This document shows, one piece after another, positions 28,189 to 36,437 of a stretch of DNA of 64,000 bases. The position numbers and the translations under genes are program-made. The notes below the pieces were generated by a model, which did not search any database, was not told where the DNA came from, and saw nothing but the letters and a program-made list of their open reading frames with translations. The DNA lies in assembly GCF_037893185.1 (NCBI RefSeq), contig NZ_CP140772.1:4464001-4528000 (forward strand), read 5' to 3'. Within the stretch, counting starts at the first letter, position 1; each line of letters starts with the position of its first letter. This stretch comes from Chitinophaga sp. 180180018-3 (lineage in GTDB: Bacteria > Bacteroidota > Bacteroidia > Chitinophagales > Chitinophagaceae).

Positions 28189-28447
28189 AAAACTGATTTT
28201 ATAAGATTGTTTTGGAAATACTAATGGAATAAAGCTAGGCTACAGTATAAAGCAGTTATTCCCCCGGGTACAACATTTTACCAGATAAAAGTTGCCCGGG
28301 ATTACTTGTTGAAGTCTTTAGGACAGGATAAGAACGGCAACAGAAACCCGCTCGTGCATTTGGCTGCACAAGGAGTTTGATATGTGGGTAATATGAAAAT
28401 TGCCGGATTCAATTATTACTAATTGTATCCGGCAAATATAAGAAATT
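28189..28447. other. Upstream region of the glutamate-synthase-like gene, two hairpins
   Basis: No gene seen. At 28264-28301 CCCGGGTACAAC pairs with GTTGCCCGGG around an A/T-rich inner stem. At 28400-28435 two 16-nt arms (TTGCCGGAT...CAATTA) pair with a single mismatch around TTAC. They could form RNA structures in the leader of the minus-strand gene or end upstream transcripts. The core palindrome C follows directly. Confidence 0.55.
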
Positions 28448-28561
28448 AATTAAGAATAGGGAATGAAGAATTAAGAAACAGAGCGAAGACATTAGCGAAT
28501 AACGTTTCAATCGCTAATGTCTTCGCTCTGTTTCTTAATTCTTCATTCCCTATTCTTAATT
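28448..28561. repeat. Core palindrome C (51-nt perfect arms)
   Basis: Arms 28448-28498 and 28511-28561 are perfect inverted copies with a 12-nt loop. The core is GCGAAGACATTAGCG, two bases different from copy A with matching changes in the other arm. The right arm contains the last codon and the stop of the haem lipoprotein gene. Confidence 0.95.
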
Positions 28562-30841
28562 CTTCGGCAATTCCGGCGCTGTGAAAGGCTTCTGGCGCCC
28601 TGCGTTTTGTTTGCGTACCTGTTGTATATCGGCTGCTGTTATTTTATCAGCCTTATTTTTCCAGGCGCTGCGCAGGAAAGTAAGCAGTTGTGCAATATCT
28701 GCATCATTGAACTCATCGCTGGCGCCGATTCCCGGCATATCGCCGTTGATTTCAGGCGCCTTGTAGGTTTTGCCGTGCACGTCTACCGGTCCGGTAAGAC
28801 CATAAAGCACAATAGAGATGAATGCATTTTTATTGCCGTTCACCCAGTTGCTTTCATTAAGTGGCGGCGCCATGGAGGCGATGCCATCTCCGTTTTTACC
28901 ATGACAGGTCTGACAAACGGTATTAAATATCTTATAACCCCGTGGCAGCGATTTCTTTAACACCTCCATCTTCTTAGCGTTGGCCATATCATCCATTCCT
29001 CTCAGCACTGTTTCGAGCTGACGGCGCAATACCAGCGCAGTATCGGGGTTCCAGGCTGTTACCTGTTTCAGGAATGCCGCTTCACGACGGGCGGCATTAT
29101 TCACCAACGCTGCCGATACATAACGGTTACGGGCATACGCTTTCATCAGTTTATCTTCCAGGCGGGAAGCAGCTGCTTTATCTGCTTTGGCAACTGCGGG
29201 CAATATGAATGCCACCGCGGGGGCCAGGTACGGATTATCGGACAATGAGTCGAGTGCTTTGATGCCCGGCGCACTGACGATGGATGGTAACGCTGCCAGG
29301 CCCTGTATTTTGAGTGCTGCATCGGATTGCTGCCAGATTGTTTCCAGATCAGCATTATTCAGCTGGTGCAGGCCTTCCAGTGTCCAGAGCGCATGTATGC
29401 GGGTGAGTGGCGCATGGCTGTCTTTCAGCATATTCCGCAGCTCCGGCGCCATATCCTTCAATTGATGGTCAATGATCAGTTGTTGGGCTTTATCTCTCAG
29501 CGCACCATTGGGGCTATGCAGCAGCGCGGCCAGCGCAGCGGGCGTAAGCTCGATCTTTGCCGGCTGCGGATGGCTGCCGGCCGGAACGATCCTGTAAATG
29601 CGGCCGCAGTTCAGCGGCAGCGTGAGTTTACGCATCTTTATTTCATTCTTCAGATATTCGGTCAGGTAGGTTTTATGTTGCAGTATACCACGATACATAT
29701 CCACGATATACAGTGCTCCATCTAACCCGGTAATCAGGTTCACCGGACGAAAACGCTCATCGGTGCTGGCCAGGAACTCCTTGTGCTGATAAGCCTGTAC
29801 CCCGCTCACCACGAAGCTACTGTCTTTCAGCAGATTTCTTTTAATCAGGTTAGCGGAAGGCTCGGCCACGAAGGCGTTGCCCGCGTAAGGGGCCGGCAAC
29901 AGTGCACCACGATAGATCAACGGCCCACAGGCAGCAGTGAAATTCACGAGGCGCAGACTATCGTCCAGCGAGCCTTTCTGATAGCCACGGTTCACCCCCG
30001 GCGTAGGCCGTATCGGGTAAGTGCGGTTATCCGGTACGATCTTCTGGTTAAAGCCGGCAGTGTTCTGCTGCTCCGGATTGGTACCTCCGAGTCCTGGTGG
30101 AAAGTAATCGCCCAGAAGGTTTTCGGAGTTATTATTATAAAAAAGACGTCCCTGATCATCCTGGGTAATACCCCACTGGCCCCTGAAATGAGTGGACTCC
30201 TTCAACCATTTGTTGCCCACCTTACGGTAACGCCTATCTGATTTGGCATTATAAATCCAGTTATCCATGGCACGGAACAGGCCATTTGGCTGATGTTCCA
30301 CGTTACCTCCGGCTGCGTACTGGTCGTCGACCAACGTCTTCTTCCCTGCTTTATCGTGATTGTTTTCAATAAACCACAGCTGGGGCGGCGTAGCTACCAG
30401 CACGCCATTCTCCACCAAACAAACGGCCCTGGGCAGTACGAGAGAGTCCAGGAATACGGTCCGTTTATCCATGATACCGTCGCCGGTGGTATCTTCCAGT
30501 ATAACAATCTTCCCATTGGGCTTATCTTCTCCGGTACCGGCCGTATCCGGCATAAAGCCGGTCATTTCCACTGCCCACAGCCTGCCTCTTTCATCGAAGG
30601 TCATGGCCACGGGAGCAACTATCATTGGCTCCGCCGCTACCAGCTGCACTTCCAGGCCCTTATCCACCTCCATATGGGTAATGGCTGTTTTGGCGTCCAG
30701 CACCGGCGACTCCGCAAATTGTTGACGCATGGCCAGCGAATCTTTTTCGCGGCTGTTTGATTGTTGTTGTGTCGTGTTCCCCCCACAGGCATAAAGGCCT
30801 AACGACAATGTGGTAATAAACAGATAATGAATACGTTGCAT
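28556..30841 (-). CDS. PVC-type haem-binding lipoprotein (membrane-bound dehydrogenase-like, cytochrome c domain)
   Basis: A 761-residue lipoprotein (lipobox LYAC, Cys19). An N-terminal beta-propeller-like region starts with VQLVAAEPMIVAPVAMTF and RLWAVEMTGF, a middle alpha-helical part has HEAT-like repeats (residues about 440-620), and a C-terminal cytochrome c domain carries CQTCH (residues 643-647) with a likely Met ligand in GDMPGIG. This layout is common in Planctomycetes and Bacteroidota and is assigned to periplasmic sugar or alcohol dehydrogenation, though substrates are mostly unproven. Its last codon and stop lie within a palindrome. It is divergent from the nucleoside transporter gene. 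Confidence 0.88.
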   Translation of the reverse strand: MQRIHYLFITTLSLGLYACGGNTTQQQSNSREKDSLAMRQQFAESPVLDAKTAITHMEVDKGLEVQLVAAEPMIVAPVAMTFDERGRLWAVEMTGFMPDTAGTGEDKPNGKIVILEDTTGDGIMDKRTVFLDSLVLPRAVCLVENGVLVATPPQLWFIENNHDKAGKKTLVDDQYAAGGNVEHQPNGLFRAMDNWIYNAKSDRRYRKVGNKWLKESTHFRGQWGITQDDQGRLFYNNNSENLLGDYFPPGLGGTNPEQQNTAGFNQKIVPDNRTYPIRPTPGVNRGYQKGSLDDSLRLVNFTAACGPLIYRGALLPAPYAGNAFVAEPSANLIKRNLLKDSSFVVSGVQAYQHKEFLASTDERFRPVNLITGLDGALYIVDMYRGILQHKTYLTEYLKNEIKMRKLTLPLNCGRIYRIVPAGSHPQPAKIELTPAALAALLHSPNGALRDKAQQLIIDHQLKDMAPELRNMLKDSHAPLTRIHALWTLEGLHQLNNADLETIWQQSDAALKIQGLAALPSIVSAPGIKALDSLSDNPYLAPAVAFILPAVAKADKAAASRLEDKLMKAYARNRYVSAALVNNAARREAAFLKQVTAWNPDTALVLRRQLETVLRGMDDMANAKKMEVLKKSLPRGYKIFNTVCQTCHGKNGDGIASMAPPLNESNWVNGNKNAFISIVLYGLTGPVDVHGKTYKAPEINGDMPGIGASDEFNDADIAQLLTFLRSAWKNKADKITAADIQQVRKQNAGRQKPFTAPELPKN

Positions 30842-30978
30842 TTTTTTAATTCGATTGCAAAAAGTAAAAATACTGTTCTGAAAATATTTTTTCCGAAAAA
30901 TTATATGAGCTGCTTTTTACGTAACTGTACGAAGGCAAAAAAACTTATCTTCGTCGCTTTATTGCTTACATTTTACGA

Positions 30979-30986
30979 TTTATTTG
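30979..30986 (+). promoter_or_regulatory. Possible -7 element of the nucleoside transporter gene
   Basis: TTTATTTG differs from TAnnTTTG at one fixed position and ends 5 nt before the ATG at 30992, another near-leaderless spacing. Confidence 0.35.
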
Positions 30987-30991
30987 CATTT

Positions 30992-32254
30992 ATGGAACGC
31001 TTACAGGGCATCATAGGCATTGTACTTATTCTCGGCATTGCTTTTCTATTCTCCAATAACAAAAAGAGGATCAATTACAGGCTGGTGTTTAGTGGTTTAG
31101 GATTACAGGCGTTGATTGGTATCCTGGTATTCAAGGTGCCCGTTATCACGAAGTTCTTTCAGTTGGTAGGCGATGCGATGGGTAAGCTGGAATCCTTTGC
31201 CCGTCAGGGTGCAGCGTTTGTATATGGAGGCATCGGCGTTTCGCAGCCCGACGGTTTATTTAAGGACTATGCGGGTGGAGGTTTTGTATTTGCATTTAAT
31301 GTAACAGCCACCATCATCCTGGTGTGTGTGCTGGTGGCGGTATTATACCACTATGGCATCATGCAGCGTGTAGTGGCGGTTATTGCCAGGGCCATGAATT
31401 TTGTGATGCGGGTAAGCGGCGCTGAAGCGCTGAGCAACGTAGCCAGTGCATTTGTGGGCCAGGTGGAAGCACAGGTAATGATACGCCCTTATTTATCCAG
31501 CATGACTAAAAGTGAGATACTGGCTTCCATGAGCGGCAGCCTTGCCTGTATTGCAGGTGGTATCCTGGTGGTATACGTAAACATGGGTGCGCAGGCAGGT
31601 ATGCATATTGCCCCATTCCTGATCACGGCCAGCCTGATGGCGGCTCCGGGCGCGCTGGTTATCTCCAAGATTGTATTTCCGGAAACAGAGGAAAGTGTTA
31701 CGATGGGTCGTGTTAAGATGGAAGTAAAAAGTAACTATACCAACGTCATCGACGCTATTTCACATGGCGCCGGCGATGGTTTTAAGATAGCCATGAACGT
31801 TATAGCGATGCTGATTGGTTTCATCGCGTTCATTGCGCTGATCGACTGGATACTGATTCACATCGGCCACTTATTCAATCCTAACTTCAACCTGAGCCTG
31901 GATTGGATCTTCGGACAAATATTTACGCCGATGGCCTGGGCAATGGGTGTTCCTTCAACGGATGTACAGAGCGTGGCCACCCTGCTGGGACAAAAACTGA
32001 CTATCAACGAATTCGTGGCATTTAAAAGTCTTACCAGCCACAATGTACCCGTACTATCTCAAAAAGGCATTGCCATTGTTACCATTGCCATAGCGGGTTT
32101 CGCCAACTTCAGCAGTGTGGGCATGCAGATCGGTGGTATCGGAGAACTGGCTCCCGACCGCAGATCCGACCTCGCCAGGCTTGGCCTGAAAGCCCTGCTT
32201 TGCGGAACATTGGCGTCTTATATGTCTGCAACGATAGCGGGAATACTGCTTTAA
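30992..32254 (+). CDS. NupC/CNT family nucleoside transporter
   Basis: A 420-residue inner-membrane protein of the concentrative nucleoside transporter family, which imports nucleosides with H+ or Na+. Family marks are SNKKRINYR-type loop after the first helix, FVGQVEAQVMIRPYL, the conserved SMSGSLACIAGGILVVY, and GFANFSSVGMQIGGIG. The start was moved from an upstream in-frame codon at 30827, which overlaps the divergent lipoprotein gene, to MERLQGIIGIVLIL at 30992. Palindrome D starts at the base after its stop codon. Confidence 0.92.
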   Translation: MERLQGIIGIVLILGIAFLFSNNKKRINYRLVFSGLGLQALIGILVFKVPVITKFFQLVGDAMGKLESFARQGAAFVYGGIGVSQPDGLFKDYAGGGFVFAFNVTATIILVCVLVAVLYHYGIMQRVVAVIARAMNFVMRVSGAEALSNVASAFVGQVEAQVMIRPYLSSMTKSEILASMSGSLACIAGGILVVYVNMGAQAGMHIAPFLITASLMAAPGALVISKIVFPETEESVTMGRVKMEVKSNYTNVIDAISHGAGDGFKIAMNVIAMLIGFIAFIALIDWILIHIGHLFNPNFNLSLDWIFGQIFTPMAWAMGVPSTDVQSVATLLGQKLTINEFVAFKSLTSHNVPVLSQKGIAIVTIAIAGFANFSSVGMQIGGIGELAPDRRSDLARLGLKALLCGTLASYMSATIAGILL

Positions 32255-32372
32255 GAATTAAGAATAGAGAAAGAAGAATTAAGAAACAGAGCGAAGACCT
32301 AAGCGGATAGTTTTAAACATTTGCTTAGGTCTTCGCTCTGTTTCTTAATTCTTCTTTCTCTATTCTTAATTC
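32255..32372. repeat. Core palindrome D (50-nt perfect arms)
   Basis: Arms 32255-32304 and 32323-32372 are perfect inverted copies with an 18-nt loop. The inner end shares GCGAAGACCTAAGC with copy A, the outer arm words differ. It exactly fills the gap between two convergent genes: no base separates it from the nupC-type stop and one from the stop of the other gene. Confidence 0.95.
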
Positions 32373-32373
32373 C

Positions 32374-35300
32374 TTACTCCGGTTCCGTAAACTGATGTAA
32401 CGCGTCCGCTACTGCATTGGATTGGTTCACGAAGAAAAGGGCAAAGCTTATCAATGCCTGCTGGTCCGTGGCAGTAAACTGGATAGTCCAGTTCAGGTTA
32501 GCGGTATTGGAGGTGGTATCTGCAGCCATTTCAACAGTCTGGGTACAGCTGGTGATACCAGGATATCCGGCCAGTGCGTAGGAATAGCCTGCTGATGTGG
32601 TGTTATCCAATGTTTCGGTAATGGTGACGTCTTTACTGACTTTCAATGTGCGGGTGTTGCCCTGTACTGCATAATCGTTGTTCCAGAACGGATGCTGAAA
32701 CTGGCAGGCAAAGCCCTGCAGGGGTTGCAACAGCGCGATATTGTATTTCCAGGTGCGCTTAAAGGAAATGTTTCCATTGACATTGGAAATAGTCAACGGT
32801 ATGTACAATTCTCCGAAAACGAAATCAGATAAAGCGTCGGTATCCATGATACCTTTTGTGTAATTCACCAGCCAGCGGGCATTGGCGTCACTTCTGTTCT
32901 TAGGTGCGGCCACACTGCATACGAGGCCGGTATTTTTTGTGATGAAGTCGAGAATGGGGTTACTGCTGCCGTTTTGCAGGTTGCCACTAACAGTATGGCC
33001 GTAGTGAAGCGTGTAATTGAGCCAGGCTACCGTGGTGCCACGGGGTATTGCTACCAGCGACATCCTTTCAGCAAGGGAAACCACTTCACTTACTTTTTGT
33101 GCAGTCAGCGACTCATTATTCAGCAGGCTTTGCTGCAGGGCATCTTCCAATTGCTGCGACCTGTTGCGCAGATAGCTCATCGGATAACCATTGCCGCCGA
33201 TCATCTTTTTTTCCGGGGCAGAAAACCCTTTCCTGGCCCAGGCGGGGATATTATTCACCGAATCGAAACCTACCGGAGCACGGTTGGTATAGATCCTTTC
33301 CAATGGCGTCATATCTATCATCCGTTTGCCTTCGTTATAGATCTCCCGCTGCGTAAGTAATACAGGTGCATCTGCGCCGGTGTCCATCTTCACTGCCAAA
33401 ATAAAGGGATCTATGGGTTCCCCATCCTGCCATACCAGGTGGTTTTCTCCCAGCAGCAACGGATTCAGACCGTTCTTCGGCAACAGGTCCATCCGGATCT
33501 TTTTCTGATCGCTGCCGGTGATCTGACCCGGCGCGATATTAAACAGCGACTGCACTCCAGTAACAGCCAATTTCTGTTGCACGCCGCTGGTTTGCACGGC
33601 GCCAACAGATTGCATTACCTGCAGGGGAACGAAGCCCACACTAGTGTTTTTGCCCGCTGCCATTAAGGAAATGTCCACGCAGTTGACGCCCAGCTCCGGC
33701 AGTTTATCGAGCGGTTCCCGTAGTATCTGGGAGTCGTTCGTATGCTGCCATACCAGGGCACGGTTCAACTTCCTGTTACCATCAGCGGAATGCAGCATAT
33801 GCGTGCCTGTGCAACCGGATTCGTCTGTTGGAGGATCGGGATCTGTAGACAGCTGCACCTTGCCCCAACCCGCAAAACGAAGTCTTAGTAAAAAGGCATC
33901 CTGAAAAGTCTTGCCGCCATTGTCCCCTACCGGCGCTTCTTCATATACATCACTCTCCGGGTGATCCTGCTGATAGGTCAGGTCGGGCATTTTACCGGAA
34001 TATCCGCCATGCTCTCTGAATGGAAACTGCTTCTTGAATTCGCCTACAACCGACAAGGCATCCAACCTTGTCAGTATCATCGACCGCAGGTGCTCATCAG
34101 CGATGGCAGCAGTTTTGATGGGTTCTATCTGCGCAGCAGCCCATTTCGCTACTTCTTCCAAAGCATTAATGGCATAATAATCCATCTCATCATTAATGGC
34201 CTCGCTTCTCGCATCAGCTGTGTAAAGTTCCAGCAGTTGCCGTGCATATAACGGCAACACTGGCAGATCGGCCGGGTCGAAGGAAAATAGTTGTTGCTTA
34301 TTGATATTAAACATCGAGGCCAGTTCCAGGAACGGCCTGATGGCAATTGACATAATAGGCCAGGAAGCCAGCATTTCAATGGCTTCACGTCGCGATTCAT
34401 CAGCATTCCAGTCGTAGGTTTCATACATACGGGAAAGCCACATGATCATCACCAGGTAGCAAACATTGAACTGTTGCGGGATCTGGGCCGTTATTTTCTG
34501 GAGGTAAGCATTGTTGCCGGCATCCAGTGGTTTCCGGAATGCTTCAAATGTAAGGTTGCTTTGTTTGGCGAGGTCGTTTTCGTTCCGCAGGCCCATCATG
34601 ATCATGGCAAAACGGTAAAGGTGCGACTGGCGTATATTCTCGCAATCCTGCATCCATTGAGGGGTTGTATTTCCCCTGGAATTGTAATTGGCCTGATAGG
34701 CAAGCAGGTAAGCCCGGGGACCTCCCAATTCCGCTACCTTGGCCAGCAGGGCTGCTGCGCCTTCTTCGAAATGGGTAGCTCCCTCTCCTTCTTCCACGAT
34801 CTCTTTGATGATATCGTCCACTGTTTTTACATCTCTGTAAGAGCTGCCTGTATTTTTCTTGTTGAAGGTGGTAAAGTTTTTACTGCGATATACAGGGCCT
34901 ATGGGAAGAAAGCCTTCGCCGGCATATTCAGGGTTCAGTAACTCATTGACGAGATTTCTGTTATTATTCACTACCCATTGATTATGGAAGGCTTCCGCAT
35001 ACAGGGGTTGTATTCCCTGCTGATAAAAATCTGCGATCGACTGGAAATGCAGTTCTTCCAGCGAAGGCAGTCCTACGGCTGCTTCTGCCATTTCCCTGGC
35101 AACAGCAGCGGGTTGCTCCAGTGGCGGCAGTTTCATGTAGATATCGTATAGCCGGTCCGACAGGTTTTTACGTTTTTCATCGTCTGCTACATTGAACAAC
35201 ATGCTCTCGATCCGGAAGTTCATTTCCAGCTCAAACAGCTGTTTGAAAAGGGCCAGCGATGCCGGTCCGAAAGGATCCTGGTCTTGCAGCGCGTCAGTGG

Positions 35301-35742
35301 ATTCATACAGCACAAAGTTCTGTATATTCTCCAGGGTAAGCTTATTCACCGGGATTTGTACGCCCTTTCCATCATCTACCGGCACTTCTCCGATGGTGGC
35401 TTTCCAGTTACTGATGATCCAGTTGCCGGAAGTTTTGTCGCGTGGTGGCAGGGTAAAACAGGGCCTTTCTCCTATTCCTCTCAGCATACATTGCACATAG
35501 TGGAGATGCAACATTTCTTCGTGACCAACGAACAAAATGGATTGCTTCCACGATCGGGCCAGTTCAAACTGAACGGCGGCACGCCGGTTGTCTTGTCCAT
35601 CTTTTGTTTTCTCGAATTCCTGGGGAGTACTCTTGATACTGCACGCCGTGTAAAGGTAGGCGTTCAGCAGACAGTGTTCCAGCTGGGCAGCTTCCTGTAG
35701 AAGGGCCACTAGTAGCCGGTAAGCATCGTTTTTGGGCTTCAT
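32374..35742 (-). CDS. 1122-residue protein with N-terminal VioB-type ferritin-like domain
   Basis: The first 230 residues resemble the ferritin-like domain (PF12902) of VioB, the iminophenyl-pyruvate dimer synthase of violacein synthesis: LLQEAAQLEHCLLNAYLY (Glu17, Glu22, His23) and VGHEEMLHLHYVQ (Glu75, Glu76, His79) supply the usual metal ligands. A second helical section follows (about 330-560), and the last 550 residues are not recognised; they look beta-rich and end without a sorting domain. No signal peptide is visible. VioB itself carries this domain near its C-terminus and needs an amino-acid oxidase partner; none is nearby. Function unknown, perhaps a metal-dependent oxidative enzyme. 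Palindromes lie at both ends of the gene. Confidence 0.75.
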   Translation of the reverse strand: MKPKNDAYRLLVALLQEAAQLEHCLLNAYLYTACSIKSTPQEFEKTKDGQDNRRAAVQFELARSWKQSILFVGHEEMLHLHYVQCMLRGIGERPCFTLPPRDKTSGNWIISNWKATIGEVPVDDGKGVQIPVNKLTLENIQNFVLYESTDALQDQDPFGPASLALFKQLFELEMNFRIESMLFNVADDEKRKNLSDRLYDIYMKLPPLEQPAAVAREMAEAAVGLPSLEELHFQSIADFYQQGIQPLYAEAFHNQWVVNNNRNLVNELLNPEYAGEGFLPIGPVYRSKNFTTFNKKNTGSSYRDVKTVDDIIKEIVEEGEGATHFEEGAAALLAKVAELGGPRAYLLAYQANYNSRGNTTPQWMQDCENIRQSHLYRFAMIMMGLRNENDLAKQSNLTFEAFRKPLDAGNNAYLQKITAQIPQQFNVCYLVMIMWLSRMYETYDWNADESRREAIEMLASWPIMSIAIRPFLELASMFNINKQQLFSFDPADLPVLPLYARQLLELYTADARSEAINDEMDYYAINALEEVAKWAAAQIEPIKTAAIADEHLRSMILTRLDALSVVGEFKKQFPFREHGGYSGKMPDLTYQQDHPESDVYEEAPVGDNGGKTFQDAFLLRLRFAGWGKVQLSTDPDPPTDESGCTGTHMLHSADGNRKLNRALVWQHTNDSQILREPLDKLPELGVNCVDISLMAAGKNTSVGFVPLQVMQSVGAVQTSGVQQKLAVTGVQSLFNIAPGQITGSDQKKIRMDLLPKNGLNPLLLGENHLVWQDGEPIDPFILAVKMDTGADAPVLLTQREIYNEGKRMIDMTPLERIYTNRAPVGFDSVNNIPAWARKGFSAPEKKMIGGNGYPMSYLRNRSQQLEDALQQSLLNNESLTAQKVSEVVSLAERMSLVAIPRGTTVAWLNYTLHYGHTVSGNLQNGSSNPILDFITKNTGLVCSVAAPKNRSDANARWLVNYTKGIMDTDALSDFVFGELYIPLTISNVNGNISFKRTWKYNIALLQPLQGFACQFQHPFWNNDYAVQGNTRTLKVSKDVTITETLDNTTSAGYSYALAGYPGITSCTQTVEMAADTTSNTANLNWTIQFTATDQQALISFALFFVNQSNAVADALHQFTEPE

Positions 35743-35830
35743 GGTTATTTTTGGTTTAAGACAGTGCTATTGAGGGATACACTTCATGAACGGGGAATCA
35801 CACGGGGCTAAAGCTAAGGATTTATTTTAA

Positions 35831-35964
35831 AGAATTACGAATTAGGAATTACGAATTACGAAATAACGCGAAGACCTAAGCGGGTGATAACTATTATATA
35901 ATTATAGTCACTCGCTTAGGTCTTCGCGTTATTTCGTAATTCGTAATTCCTAATTCGTAATTCT
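35831..35964. repeat. Core palindrome E (52-nt perfect arms)
   Basis: Arms 35831-35882 and 35913-35964 are perfect inverted copies. The core is GCGAAGACCTAAGCG and the outer arm repeats GAATTACGAA and GAATTAGGAA words. The 30-nt loop is itself weakly palindromic. The right arm ends on the base next to the stop codon of the DUF4259 gene. Confidence 0.95.
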
Positions 35965-36360
35965 CTAGTCTAATCTCTTCAGCAAATCATTCTGCACATT
36001 CATCCAGGAATCGGTTTGTCCTTCGGTATCCCAGTAATTTTTCATTTCTGAAGCTGCCAGTATTTTATTAACAGCAGCGATAGCCTGGTTTCTGAGGGCA
36101 CGTGTACCGATCAGGTTCAGGACATCCAGCCGGTCAAGCGGATCTTCCGGGAAATCCTCGCTTGGCTTGCTTACGAGGGCAGCAACTACTTCTGCTGCCG
36201 CCAGCCCTTCTTCACAGTCCGGTATTTCAAGTTTTTCATTATTGTTGACGATACGTGCCAGTGTGTCTGTCACAAGACCCCCGTCTTTATTATCAATCAG
36301 ATCAAAAACCCAGTCCTGTGATCCATCATTTTCAAAATTCCTGGTGCCCCATGCGCCCAT
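35965..36360 (-). CDS. DUF4259 domain protein
   Basis: A 131-residue small acidic protein beginning MGAWGTRNFENDGSQDWVFD, the defining start of DUF4259, with further helices rich in Ala, Glu and Leu. No signal peptide or membrane segment; presumably cytoplasmic. The function of the family is not known. It sits between smc and the ferritin-like gene on the same strand, with palindrome E directly after its stop codon. Confidence 0.88.
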   Translation of the reverse strand: MGAWGTRNFENDGSQDWVFDLIDNKDGGLVTDTLARIVNNNEKLEIPDCEEGLAAAEVVAALVSKPSEDFPEDPLDRLDVLNLIGTRALRNQAIAAVNKILAASEMKNYWDTEGQTDSWMNVQNDLLKRLD

Positions 36361-36437
36361 AATTAGTACTTTTTTTATTTTATCAGAATATTGAATAAAA
36401 ATAATAAACTCTTTTTAACAACAACCAAAACAGGTTA

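Noticed and set aside
30827..30991. N-terminal extension of the nucleoside transporter
   Set aside because: It would overlap the divergent lipoprotein gene and adds residues without resemblance to the family; the ATG at 30992 gives the normal start.
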